In this document: positions 26,636-37,516 of the stretch, one piece after another
Layout: each line of letters starts with the position of its first letter
Position numbering within the stretch: the first letter of the stretch is position 1
Assembly: GCF_043290135.1 (NCBI RefSeq)
Contig: NC_134700.1
Coordinates: 238,562,088 to 238,626,087, forward strand
Source: Rhipicephalus microplus
Lineage: Eukaryota; Arthropoda; Arachnida; Ixodida; Ixodidae
Reading direction: 5' to 3'
DNA: 64,000 bases
Program-made: the position numbers and the translations under genes
The notes under the pieces: generated by a model
Told to the model about the DNA's origin: nothing
Seen by the model: the letters and a program-made list of their open reading frames with translations, nothing else
Databases searched by the model: none

Positions 26636-26637
26636 CA

Positions 26638-26692
26638 GAGAGAGAAATCTAAAAAATAAAGGAAAGGCAGGGAGGTTATAACTAGCGGAGCA
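26638..26692 (-). repeat. LINE 3'-tail fragment
   Basis: On the minus strand this reads AACCTCCCTGCCTTTCC followed by a TC-rich run. It is the extreme 3' end of the LINE family seen at 28410, 36186 and 43170. Only about 50 bp remain. Confidence 0.6.
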
Positions 26693-26879
26693 CCACGTTC
26701 AACTGACAGATGTAACGAACTCAATGGCAGGCCGCGAACAAAAACATGTTTTTTTTTTAAATGAGCGTATGAATATTTTTCTCTTGCTTTATTATTTTGC
26801 TTTTTATCAAATGGGAATGTACTGACATGTGCTCCATCAAGTCTCTAGCAAGTTTATGCCTTATTGACAGGCCAACATC

Positions 26880-26985
26880 ATTCACCCGCCGTTCACCAGT
26901 GTACTTCACTGCCTCGGGGCACTCTGCCACGGCGTCTCTCATAATCATATATCATGGTTTCGGGACGTTAAGCCCCAACAATTTT
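26880..26985 (+). repeat. Ruka-like SINE 3' part, diverged
   Basis: It retains GGCGTCTCTCATAATCATAT and GGGACGTTAAGCCCCAACA. The upstream part is degraded. The (ATT)n tract follows directly, as a tail expansion. Confidence 0.65.
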
Positions 26986-26989
26986 TCTC

Positions 26990-27066
<77 letters not shown>
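26990..27066. repeat. (ATT)n microsatellite
   Basis: This pure trinucleotide tract lies immediately after the 3' end of the SINE fragment. It probably grew from the SINE tail. Confidence 0.97.
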
Positions 27067-27068
<2 letters not shown>

Positions 27069-28405
27069 TTGCCATTACAATGGCAGACGAAAATAGCTCG
27101 TGTTCTTCGCCGAAGAATCTAAGCAAGCCATGCGCGCAAAAGAAAAAAAAACAACTGAAGACTTCGCCTTTTGTCGGAAACGCAGCGTGGAATTTGCCCG
27201 ACAAAGATTCAACCAGTCCTGCGATCCCCTTACCACAATGTCCCCGAGTGTCCGCCTCCGGTACCGCTGCTTTTACCACCTGTGTCAACTGCGCTTAATT
27301 TCTTGCGATTGTTCCACAAGAATGGTTAAACAGTTATGCATTCGTTTTTCATTCGTTTTTCGTTCCAGAAGATGGTTTAATGCATTAAGCAAGGAAACCA
27401 AGGGCAATACATGTGCGCTTCCAACTTTGCCGGAAACGTATCACTGCAATATATTTGATTAAACTCGAGGCCTCCTGTACTCTTTGCGCGCGCTCTCTCT
27501 TTTCTCTTTCTCTCTCTATGTGAGAAGACTTCTGCGCAGATCTTCTCCGCGTGGGTAAGCACTGTAATCAAGTTCTTAACGACCGCAGCGAAAACAAGGG
27601 AAGCTATCCCACCCTCTTCACACCTTCCGTCTTTCTCCCAGCCTTACTTCCTTGGTCAAGGTATATTTGGCACACCGAATGATTCGCGCAGCGACTGCCC
27701 TTATCCGTCGGCTCGGGAAGGCGTGGGATCAATAATAACGGACGCATCGACGGGCCCAAGCCATGGCCAACGCCACTGTGAGACTACCCGGATGTTCCTG
27801 CGTGGTCGAAACGCCGTAAGGAAAGCCGAAGACAATGTTCTTTTACCACAGCAAGCAACGAAAGCAACGCAAATAGTCCGAAAACAGATAGATGAAAAAA
27901 AAAGGTTGAGAAAGAAAACGAATGGCTCGAAGCGGGAACCAATACCGTGTTTAAGACCGTTCAGATGACTGAGCCTTCTTGTAATTACAGGTTCAAGGCG
28001 CGCGAAAAGCCGGAGGATGAGTCTTCAGCCGATATTGTGTGGTAGTCGGGCTCGCCTTTCCTTTTGTCTCGCTTGGTCGTCTGCCTTTAGAGGCGTAAGC
28101 TGGCAGCGGAAATTAAGGACGACGTGTCTGAGCTCCTGAGGTTTCGGCATGATTGTCGTAAATCAGACGCCGAGTATTTGAGCTTGATGATATCACTTTG
28201 AAAGAGTCAAAGCCCGTTCCCTGGGTTCAACGAAGAACCAGCCTGGCTTGTGTCTTCAGGCCTTAATGTCTTAAGCGAAAATCTCGTAACCACTCTTAAT
28301 TATCTGTCAATGATGGAAACACTTGTAATAACTATTGACATGGTAATGATGTCATATTGATATGAATCTGTGTTTCAGAAATGAGAAACACTACACTGGA
28401 AATTC
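27067..28405. other. Unrecognised sequence
   Basis: Two overlapping frames at 27080-27298 and 27100-27462, and one at 27723-27968, lack recognisable domains, signal peptides or a convincing splice context. No repeat family was recognised. Confidence 0.4.
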
Positions 28406-28890
28406 GGGTCAGAGAGAGAGAGAAATAAATAAAAGAAAGAGACAGGAAGGTTAACCTAGACGAACTGGTTTGCTACCCTGTACGGGGGTGAGGTAAAGGG
28501 TCGGAAAGAGGATAGAAATAGAGAGATAAATAATAAGTTAGAAAAAAAAACCACACGCGCACACAATCAGGGAGTTCCGATCACAGTCGTTTGGACAGGC
28601 CGGTTGAACGCAAGAAGCGCAGGAGCGCCTTCACAGCCTTCTTCTGCGACATAAAGTCCTGTCGGCAGCGCAGGATTCTTTCTTCCGAAAGAGGCTGGTT
28701 GTCCAGTTCATTTAGTGCATTGCAGAGTGACTGTCTCTGCGAGCAGTATTGTGGGCATTCACACAGAATGTGCCAAGTTGTTTCATCACTGCCACAATGG
28801 TCGCATGCAGCAGTGTCACCCATTCCTATGCGGAACGCGTACGCATTGGTAAATGCGACGCCCAACCTTAATCTGCACATAACCATAATC
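28405..28890 (-). mobile_element. LINE 3' end, zinc-finger C-terminus and tail
   Basis: This strongly 5'-truncated copy is on the minus strand. The frame at 28581-28886 encodes the C-terminal segment with an intact Cys/His knuckle, CDHCGSDETTWHILCECPQY, followed by the conserved LxNQPLSEERIL and KALLRFLRSTGL. The 3' untranslated tail (28410-28580) has the GGGTAGCAAACC and AACCTTCCTG phrases and ends in a TC run. It belongs to the same family as the LINE ends at 4020 and 36186, but its knuckle is better preserved than at 4020. Confidence 0.8.
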
Positions 28891-29245
28891 TTGGGTCAGA
28901 GAATTTAAAACATCCTCAGGACGTCCTCAGCTTATCAAAACGCTCTTCTTTCGTGGACTACAAGCTCGGGACGTGTACATGTGGTACGAGCTTGCAGCTT
29001 GGTCAAGAAAGGCTGCTTCATAAAACGATATTCAGAAAAGACCTAGCACTGCTTGCGCCGAGTCGCGCAAGGCTATAAGTCAGAGTAGAGCTTGTGAGTA
29101 CCTTGGGCGTCCTGACTTGGCTAGGTTTTTAGCCTCTCACCTGCCTATTCTACACTCCCTGGTAAACTATACTAGACATGGTTATGCTCTTTCTGTTTTT
29201 TAATTCGTAACATTTCTTAGCGAACTGCAGGCACTTTGAGCATTA

Positions 29246-29247
<2 letters not shown>
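28891..29247. other. Unrecognised sequence
   Basis: Nothing was recognised in this short interval between the LINE fragment and the TATC tract. Confidence 0.4.
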
Positions 29248-29624
<377 letters not shown>

Positions 29625-29626
<2 letters not shown>

Positions 29627-30985
29627 CACCTAGGTCTGGGAGCTCTCGCGATCGCCTCTTTAACCTATACGGTAGGACAACATTGGTATAGGAGGGTAAG
29701 AGGATCTGACGAATATGTCTGGCTAGTCTTCACGTCTCTCGCGGAAGGTCTGTAGGGGGTCAACACCACAGGTCGTTTCCCGTGGATCCCTCATAATCAA
29801 TCGAACTTCGGCCGTTCCGCATTCGTGGTGTCCTTTGTTTGTTATGTTGTTTATTTGTTGTTTTGGCATACTGTACAAGGTTGTTTAGAGTGTCACTAGT
29901 GATATATTTCATTCGGCTAGCGAGCTCATTGATGTAAAAGCAAAGTGAATAAACGTACACGGGCGTTGGTTTGCGTGACTGCTGACTTTATCCGTGTGTT
30001 CCGAGAGCGCGACTAATATCGAGACCCCACACCGTATAACACGGGCCCTGGTATGCGGGCATGTGCCACAGGGGACTAACAGTTTATGTCGACCTAGAAA
30101 CGAAGCGAACAAACGTTGGTAATATAAATGCGGGAGGGTTAAAACTGGCATCGCCATCGTTGACCCGACGAATGCAAAGAGTAAATGACAGGGTCTCGGC
30201 AGAAATCGGAACTCAAGTAATACGCGCGGCAATGCAGTATTTTACCATGGAGCCATACTAGGTCTCGGAACTGCTTCGGAAAAAAGACACACTGCAGGCC
30301 TACTGTTGGTGAAATGTCGATTGTTGTTACAGTGCAGACGTCGGGTTAACGTCAGTTGTAGTTGAGTGCCACCATCCACTGAAGCTAGTCTACGTAGCAC
30401 TCCATAGAGGTATACGATCCTCGTAAGTAATGGCGCTACATATATCAGCTTCTGGTGTTAGCAATACCCGTGTTTCTGCTGGCATTGTTAAACAGCTATA
30501 AACAACCAAATATATAAGCACAATGTGTGACTCTTCAGCATATGTCTGTGCGTACAACATTTGCACGCATCCTTAGCGTCATTTCATAACGTTTCGCTCA
30601 CAAAAATTACACCGCCGTCACCTTTCCTCCACATCCTTCGCATAAAAACATCGATTCCAACGGTACATGTTATCTGCCGAATTTCTTTAGTATGTGTATT
30701 TCTATCTCTTTCTCTCTATGCCTGTTGGCAAACATCGACCATAAAAGCTCTCTTGCATGAAACAACTCCTATATCACGAATGTGCCACGTGAAATTTGGC
30801 AGATACCACACCTCCCACCTCACTTGCCACTAAAGATTGACAAACCTGACACACCACCACCATCATCGATGGGGGGTGGGACAGGATAGAGGTCGATCCC
30901 CACTTCCCCCTGTCCCGCCTGAAAGAAAGTAATGAACTTGAAAGTTTATTCATTAATTCGTTTAACAAACACACGGACAGCGAAC
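29625..30985. other. Unrecognised sequence
   Basis: No gene or repeat family was recognised. The open frames are short and overlap on opposite strands. Confidence 0.4.
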
Positions 30986-30990
30986 ACGTA

Positions 30991-31160
30991 TTAGGGGCGC
31001 CGCACGTTTCAGTTTCTCCTGTTAACCATCTGTAAAGGATTATTGGTAGAGGATGGCACTATAATTACTGGTGAGGGTGTACATACACAGATTAGGAGCG
31101 CCGCACGTTTCAGTTTCTCTTGTTAACCATCTGTAAAGGATTATTGGGCGAGGATGGCAC
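30991..31160. repeat. Direct duplication, 101-bp period
   Basis: A block of about 68 bp beginning TTAGGGGCGCCGCACG recurs 101 bp later (30991 and 31092) with a handful of substitutions. Only two copies are present. Confidence 0.85.
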
Positions 31161-31235
31161 ATTGGTAACGGGCGACTCGGCTGGTAACGCGAAAGTCATG
31201 GGTTTGACTACGGCCTAGGCAGCCACATTTCAATG
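31150..31235 (+). repeat. tRNA-like SINE head (diverged)
   Basis: The order of blocks resembles a SINE head: an A-box-like CATTGGTAACGG, then CTCGGCTGGTAACGCGAAAGTC, then a B-box-like GGGTTTGACTACGGC. No body was recognised after it. Confidence 0.4.
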
Positions 31236-31481
31236 GAGGCTGTATTGGTTGGGACCCGCGTACGATGTTTAGTCAGTGCGCGTTGAAAGCACCTGATAGC
31301 CGAAACCTTTGATGCCCTCCTCCTCGGCGTGCCTCGTAGTGATGGCAGTTGTTACATGCGTTTGTTTTGCATTTGAAGTATACTATTTTGTCATTTGTCT
31401 TATGTACTAAATTTTTGTATGTGCTTGTGTTATTACTGATACGCCACCGCCAAGTCCCGCATTGCGAAACACACACACGCA

Positions 31482-31624
<143 letters not shown>

Positions 31625-31791
31625 GTGTTTGTGTTAGCAGCAGTTGTGTTGTGATTATTCTGCTCGTATTGCTCACATGTAGTAATGTTCCCACTCCTGC
31701 TCGGGCTCGAGTGGCGCAAGCGGCCTTTCTTTGTAAATAAATAAAAAGAAAAAAATGTGTCATAGTTCTGCCACGTAAAAGTCCTAAATAT

Positions 31792-31795
31792 TTGT

Positions 31796-31830
<35 letters not shown>

Positions 31831-31832
31831 TT
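31792..31832. repeat. (TTTA)n microsatellite
   Basis: About ten TTTA units. Confidence 0.95.
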
Positions 31833-32221
31833 TCACAACCATGATGACCCGGAGGTGTTATAGAAGAGAGTATATAGGTAACTGGACACGCAATAATAAA
31901 GGGAAAAAGAGAGCGGGAAAAGAAAATCTCTGCTAGCTAAGAGTACACGCAGCATTCAAAGCAGCCTTAAAGCAGTGGCGCTGGTTTGGAGATTTGGACA
32001 AGTATTGTGATTATCGCTTTTTAGTCAGCGACAATGGTGTCAGTGACGTACGGTGGTAGGGCATTGCAATGAATTTCATTGGCAGGCTATTCTAAGTGCA
32101 TATTGGTATCGTCGCGCCACCTCTTCAGTTCGCTCCAACGAGCCCCTAGCTAGATGCTCCAGTCGCCAGCAATAGATGGCGCCTCAGTTATTTTAACGCT
32201 GCTGATAGGAGAATATTTGTG

Positions 32222-32333
32222 ATTGTTTTTCCGTAGTTATTGATAACGAGTGCCCAATCACTGTTTTCCTTCAGCAATGCAGCATATTGGACTATGCTAA
32301 AAAAGATTCTAATAAACATAAGTGCCACTATGG
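32222..32333 (+). repeat. 110-bp direct repeat, left copy
   Basis: It contains ATAACGAGTG and CAATGCAGCATATTGGACT and ends near AATAAACAT. It matches 35040-35148 at roughly 93% by eye. The two copies bracket the RTE-like LINE and its neighbouring repeats. Confidence 0.85.
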
Positions 32334-32464
32334 CATGTATTCTGTGATTTGAGCATGTGTTTCATGAACACAGCGTATTAATACGATATAATATTACATT
32401 TTATTGCTTGCCATTGTTGACTGCCTATGTTGTGTGTGTGTGATATTGTTATCTTGTCATACGT

Positions 32465-32466
<2 letters not shown>

Positions 32467-32529
<63 letters not shown>
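32467..32529. repeat. (AT)n microsatellite
   Basis: This pure AT tract joins the fold-back array-unit fragment at GAGATCTAACAG. That is the same position in the unit where the right end of the large array meets its AT tract. Confidence 0.97.
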
Positions 32530-32839
<310 letters not shown>

Positions 32840-33070
32840 GTGGAAGTTGGAGGCACGGTAGTTGGACAGGACACTGGCAAGGTTTCCTAGGAAACGAAGA
32901 ATCTCATTAAGAAGCGTCAAACCATGAATATGGAAGTCTCAAGTACAACAGACAAAATAGAACTGGCAGAGCTTTCGAAGTTGATTAATAAGCGTAAGGT
33001 ATCCGATGTGAGAAGGTATAACCTGTAGAGAATCGAACACGCTCTGAAAACCGGAGGAAGCATCAAAGCA

Positions 33071-33682
33071 GTGAAGAGGAAACTTGGGATAGGCAAAAAT
33101 CGGATGTATGCACTAAGGGACAAAGAACGCAATATAACTACCAATATGGATAGGATAGTTAAAATAGCGGATGAGTTTTACAGAGATCTCTACAGTAGCC
33201 AAGACAACCACGACCCTAATACTATAAGAACTAGCAGCAACCCAGATGACACCCCACAAGTAATGATAGAAAAAGTCAGAAAAGCCTTGGAGAGCATGCA
33301 AAGAGGCAAAGCTGTTGGTGATGATCAGGTAACATCAGATCTGCTGAAATATGGAGGACAGATTGTGTTAGAAAAACTAGCCACCCTGTTTACTAGGTGT
33401 CCCCTGACGGGAAGAGTACCAAAGTGTTGGAACAATGCTAACATCATCTTAATACATAAGAAAGGAGATGACAAGGTCTTGAAGAATTACAGGCCGATCA
33501 GCTTGCTCTCCGTAGTATACAAGCTATTTACAAAGGCAATTGCTAACAGAGTTAAGAAAACATTAGAATTCCGTCAACCAAAGGAACAAGCAGAATTTCG
33601 AACAGGCTACTCAACAATAGACCACATTCATACCATCAATCAGGTAATAGAGAAATGCTCAGAATACAGCCAACCACTATAG
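33071..33682 (+). pseudogene. Reverse transcriptase fragment of the RTE-like LINE
   Basis: The frame of 203 codons covers the RT fingers and first palm motifs: KAVGDDQVTSDLL, WNNANIILIHKKGD, NYRPISLL and STIDHIHTINQVIEK. It ends at a premature TAG just before the first catalytic aspartate motif (IDYERAFDSV), which is readable in the same frame immediately afterwards. FADD follows about 300 nt later. The Met at 33071 is inside the original ORF and is not a real start. Confidence 0.8.
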
Positions 33683-34384
33683 ATAGCCTTCATTGATTAC
33701 GAGAGGGCGTTTGATTCAGTCGAAATATCAGCAGTCATGCAGACACTGCGGAATCAGCGCGTCGATGAAGCAGATATAAACATCCTGGAAGAAATCTACA
33801 GGGGATCAACTGCTACCATAGTGCTTCATAAAGAAAGCAAGAGAATACCAATCAAGAAGGGATTAAGGCAGGGGGACACAATCTCCCCAATGCTGTTTAC
33901 CGCGTGCTTACAGGAGGTTTTCAGAGGCCTAGAATGAGAACAGTTAGGGATAAGAGTTAATGGAGAGTACCTTAGTAACCTGCGCTTTGCCGATGACATT
34001 GCATTGCTGAGTAACTCAGGGGACGAATTGCAACTCATGATTACGGAGTTAGACAAGGAGAGCAAAAAGGTCGGTCTTAAAATTAATCTACAGAGAACGA
34101 AAGTAATGTACAACAACCTCGGAAGAGAGCAGCGCTTCTAGATAGGCAATAGTGCACTTCAAGTTGTAAAAGACTATGTCTACTTAGGGCAGGTGATAAC
34201 CGCGGAGCCGAACCACGAGATTGAAGTAACTAGAAGAATAAGAATGGGGTGGAGCACATTTTGCAAGCACTCTCAAATTATGACGGGTAGATTGCCACTA
34301 CCCTCAAGAGGAAGGTATATAACAGCTGTATCTTGACGGTACTTAGCTGTGGAGCGGAAACCTGGAGACGTAAAAAGAGGGTTC

Positions 34385-34647
34385 AGCTTTATTATTGCTT
34401 TTCATGTTCGTGCCACTTCATGACCATACATTTGAACTATTCTCTTTTTATCTTAGCAATGTTTTCGTTAACTTTTTGTATTACATTTTTGTGATGTTAT
34501 ACCTATGTTTATTTCATAATTGTTGTGCATGATTGTCTGCCACTCCTGCTGCTTTGTCAACTTTTGAACGGAGTCAGGACCTCGTACAGCTCTTAAGCTT
34601 TTAGTCCTATACTCCATCTTATCAAAAGATAATAAAATGATTGTTTC

Positions 34648-34686
<39 letters not shown>

Positions 34687-34690
34687 AATT
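34385..34690. mobile_element. Insertion inside the RTE-like LINE, ending in (TTGA)n
   Basis: The LINE coding sequence breaks after AAAAAGAGGGTTCAGC and resumes at AACGCAGTGAGC. Between them lie about 305 bp of unrelated AT-rich sequence finishing in seven to eight TTGA/TGAT units. A 3' tetranucleotide tail suggests a second non-LTR or SINE-like insert. Its family was not recognised, and no clear target duplication can be read. Confidence 0.55.
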
Positions 34691-35039
34691 GAAAACAACG
34701 CAGTGAGCGATGGAAAGAAAAGTGGTATAAGAAGAGAGCAGAGTGGATTAGGGAACAAACTAGGTTAAAGGATATCATAGTTGAAATCAAGAAGAAGAAA
34801 TGAACATGGGCCGGGCATGTAGCGCGTAGACAGGATAACCACTGGTCATTAAGGGTGACTAACTGGATTTCCAGAGAAGGCAAGCGGGTTAGGGGGAGAC
34901 AGAAGGTTAGGTGGGCAGATGAGATTAAGAAGTTTGCGGGTGTAAATTAGCAGCAGCAAGCACAAGACCGAGTTAACTGGCGGAACATGGGAGAGGCCTT
35001 TGTCCTGCAGTGGATGTAGTCAGGCTGATGATGATGATA

Positions 35040-35148
35040 TTTGTTTTTCCGTATTTACTGATAACGAGTGTCCAATCACTGTTTTCCTTCAGCAATGCAG
35101 CATATTGGACTCTGCTCAAAAAGAATCTAATAAACATCTGTGCCACTA
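35040..35148 (+). repeat. 110-bp direct repeat, right copy
   Basis: This is the right-hand match of 32222-32333. It starts directly after the TGAT-rich end of the RTE-like LINE. The differences are scattered substitutions. Confidence 0.85.
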
Positions 35149-35159
35149 TGTAGGGCCAC

Positions 35160-35181
35160 TATATATATATATATATATATA
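35160..35181. repeat. (AT)n microsatellite
   Basis: This short pure AT tract abuts the outer end of the left palindrome arm. Confidence 0.9.
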
Positions 35182-35710
35182 GTGAAGGTATGGGATATGG
35201 CACAACGGGAGCGTTGTCAACAAGGATAAATATATTTATTTCCCAACAGTTTCGGGAGGGGACCTCCCTTCATCAGGGGATGAGTTATACTGACATGAAC
35301 TTCCTTGCTGCCGCGTCCCTCTCGCCTTGAAAGACGTTTGCGAGAGTGAGAGGGAACTGGAAGAAGGAAAAAAAAAAGAGAGAAAAAAGACGAAAAAAGA
35401 AAGAAAAGAAGTAGGTGGATGTAGACGGACAGTTGGCTTCTCTCAGCGTTGACAGTGGTTCTTCCTGTTTTTTACTTTCTTTCTTTTCTTTCTTTTTTCG
35501 TCTTTTTTCTCTCTCTTTTTTTTTCCTTCTTCCAGTTCCCTCTCACTCTCGCAAACGTCTTTCAAGGCGAGAGGGACGCGGCAGCAAGGAAGTTCATGTC
35601 AGTATAACTCATCCCCTGATGAAGGGAGGTCCCCTCCCGAAACTGTTGGGAAATAAATATATTTATCCTTGTTGACAACGCTCCCGTTGTGCCATATCCC
35701 ATACCTTCAC
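35182..35710. repeat. Large palindrome: 230-bp inverted arms, 70-bp spacer
   Basis: The left arm (35182-35410) and right arm (35481-35710) are near-perfect reverse complements, with one length difference in the A/T run. The spacer 35411-35480 is unique. Each arm carries the phrase CCTGATGAAGGGAGG, then CCTCCCGAAACTGTTGGG, then AAATAAATATATTTATCC. This phrase resembles the terminal sequences of Penelope-like elements that I know to carry hammerhead motifs. The inner arm ends are purine-rich (GAAAAAAG). An AT tract lies outside each end. Confidence 0.92.
35612..35653 (+). ncRNA. Hammerhead-ribozyme-like motif (right arm; mirrored on minus strand in left arm)
   Basis: The order matches a minimal type I hammerhead: TCCC (stem I), CTGATGA (35616-35622), a GGGAGG/CCTCCC hairpin (stem II), GAAAC, a very short T-centred stem III ending in GTT, then GGGA closing stem I. 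One unpaired A between CTGATGA and stem II departs from the strict consensus. Stem III is only two base pairs, as in Penelope-type and retrozyme hammerheads that act as dimers. Activity is unproven. Confidence 0.45.
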
Positions 35711-35742
35711 GAAGACTAACTGGCCCATTGAATTATTACTCC

Positions 35743-35745
<3 letters not shown>

Positions 35746-35835
<90 letters not shown>
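35746..35835. repeat. (AT)n microsatellite
   Basis: This pure AT tract of about 90 bp separates the palindrome from the diverged array unit that follows. Confidence 0.97.
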
Positions 35836-35838
<3 letters not shown>

Positions 35839-36185
35839 AGTGTCACACACTCTTTATGAGCCTGTATGGTGTCACTGACACTCCCATTTTTAAATTCACA
35901 TGTATACTCAATAAAGTGAGTGGGGGATACCTGCTTTGGTAGCTAAGAGATAGAGCATCGAACGCGTTATTCGAAGTTCGCAGGTTCGGTTCCTGCCCAC
36001 GGCTAGTTATCTTTTCACCCACTTTTATTTCTTCACATTTACATTACCAGTGGTCTAATAACCTCCCCTATAATTTCCTTGGCGTTATTGTCTGTTAGAT
36101 CTCTTTATATTGTGTCAAAACACGGAAAAATGAGCCCTCAAGTACGCACTTCTTCCCCTTATTCATTACGAGGGTCTCGTACTGG
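35835..36185 (+). repeat. Diverged single copy of the 456-bp tRNA-like unit (5' part)
   Basis: This is collinear with the large-array unit but clearly older. It starts with a hairpin (AAAGAGTGT-CAC-ACACTCTTT, 35835-35855), then the C-TTTTAAATTCACA block, the tRNA-like sequence, CCCACTTTTATTTCTTC, TAACCTCCCC, TTCCTTGGCGTTA, AACACGGAAAAATGAGCCCT and GAGGGTCTCGTACTGG. At 36185 it is split by a LINE and resumes at 37703. Confidence 0.9.
35935..36007 (+). tRNA. Diverged tRNA-like pseudogene
   Basis: This is the counterpart of the array tRNA-like sequence. The anticodon stem TCGAA/TTCGA is unchanged, the loop is CGCGTTA, and the T stem is GCAGG/CCTGC with loop TTCGGTT. The acceptor pairs at about six of seven positions. 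The D arm is altered (GCTAAGAGATAGAGC) and the A box is damaged. A TTTT run follows, after TAGTTATC. The stem changes relative to the array copies (GTAGG to GCAGG) keep pairing. Confidence 0.6.
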
Positions 36186-36403
36186 TACTGCAAAGCGTAC
36201 AAGCCCAAGCACTTCGGACATGCCTTGGCCTTCCAAGATGCTCATCGACAGTGTCAACTATTGTTATTGCACAAAACAACCGGTCACAACGCATATCATT
36301 GTCGAGACGCTGAGAGCGCACATTCGGCATTTATCACGGCTACCGTCACATCATTTAGCGTGTTTGACAGCTCGTAGGCACCATTCTTCGTACTGCGGTA
36401 TTG

Positions 36404-36460
36404 TGACAAGAGAGAGAGAAAAAAAGATGCAAGGAAAGGCAGGGAGGTTAACCATTGACA
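36404..36460 (-). repeat. Antisense LINE-tail fragment inside the LINE
   Basis: On the minus strand this reads TTAACCTCCCTGCCTTTCC followed by a TC run. It is the 3' end of the same LINE family, inserted or captured in the opposite direction within the coding region. Confidence 0.65.
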
Positions 36461-36541
36461 AAACATCAAGACATACTACCACCTGGCTTCAAACTTGCAA
36501 TGCATCCAGCAACTGCGCCATGAAGTCTTCGTCAACCTGAC

Positions 36542-37117
36542 GTGCGCTTATCAGTTCCTGGAATCTTTAAGAAGGCACGCATGTCAACGCTAGCCCTGAA
36601 GCAATTGACTTTGCGTCTGTTGGACGAAAGGTACTTCGACCACATACATGTTTACACCGATGGCTCCACTAATTCCAACAGCTCTACAGGAGCAGTGGTT
36701 GTTCCATCTGAAAATGTGTTGCTTCAGTACAAGTTTTCTCACACGACGACGTCGACAGCAGCAGAGCTCGCAGCACTTCAAGGTGCAGTAAAGTACATTC
36801 TTCGGCAGCAACCTAACCAATGGGCCATCTTTTGCGACTCCAGGTCAGCCTTACAGTCACTACGGTTTGTTATGCAGCACGGGTTACACGAACAATCAGT
36901 ATATCAGATAAGGCACGACTACCACGAAGCGCTCAAGGAAGGTCACGATATTGTATTTCAGTGGTTGCCGAGTCATTGTGGAATCATCGGCAATGACCGC
37001 GCGGATGAAGCTGCTCAATCGGCTCATGACCAAGACCAGAACACGCCCATACCACTCTTGAGAACGGACGCTGCAAGGCTACTTCAATCACTTTCTCACC
37101 GTATATCTCTCCTATAA
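36542..37117 (+). pseudogene. LINE RNase H domain fragment
   Basis: This 191-codon frame begins just after a stop in the old ORF2. RNase H motifs are all visible: YTDGSTNS, AELAALQGAV, IFCDSRSALQSL and GNDRADEAAQSAH, giving the Asp-Glu-Asp-Asp catalytic set. The domain itself looks intact, unlike the copy at 4048. The surrounding element is 5'-truncated and cannot be autonomous. Confidence 0.82.
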
Positions 37118-37168
37118 TGGAATACGCAGGGTTTCTCCAACACGCACCTGTATTCGATCGACCCGAAC

Positions 37169-37516
37169 TTGCAACTTCGTTTGCCATCCGGGCTCCCACG
37201 ATGCGCTGAAACTTTACTGTGTCGCACGACGTTGGGCGTGGCATTTACGAATTCGTACTCTCGTCTCCTTGGAATGGCGAGCACTTCGGCATGCAACATC
37301 TGCGCCTGCGAGGAAACGCTTGAGCACATTCTATGTCATTGCCCAGCATACCAGACCGAACGACGTATTATGGAAGCCAAGCTCTGTCAGCTGGATTCAC
37401 GGCCGCTTACAGAAGAGAAGATCCTGGGACCTTGGCCGACGGCTACCCATACGCGCAAAACCACGAAAGCCCTCTTGTACTTTTCAAGGACCACCAGACT
37501 TCACGACCGCTTGTGA
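37169..37516 (+). pseudogene. LINE ORF2 C-terminal Cys/His knuckle region
   Basis: This 115-codon frame contains CNICACEETLEHILCHCPAY, a Cys-X2-Cys...His-X4-Cys-type knuckle, then LDSRPLTEEKIL and KALLYFSRTTRL. It aligns with the better preserved 28581-28886 fragment. It lies in a different frame from the RNase H upstream, so at least one frameshift separates them. Confidence 0.75.

Larger units (their letters stand above)
32842..35038 (+). mobile_element. RTE-like LINE, decayed, with an internal insertion
   Basis: This is a 5'-truncated non-LTR element. The reverse transcriptase frame is open at 33071-33682 (YRPISLLSVVYKLF, QAEFRTGYSTIDHI). A TAG stop follows at 33680, and then IDYERAFDSVE and KKGLRQGDTISPMLF up to a TGA near 33935. 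FADDIALL lies at 33985, and further stops occur beyond 34139. The C-terminal region is interrupted at about 34385-34690 by an insert ending in a TTGA repeat. The tail (34690-35038) resumes and ends with the TGATGATGAT repeat typical of RTE 3' ends. The clade assignment is by motif memory, so CR1-type elements are an alternative. The element is dead. Confidence 0.82.

Noticed and set aside
26968..27288. Poly-Asn protein frame
   Set aside because: It is a translation of the ATT trinucleotide tract on the minus strand.
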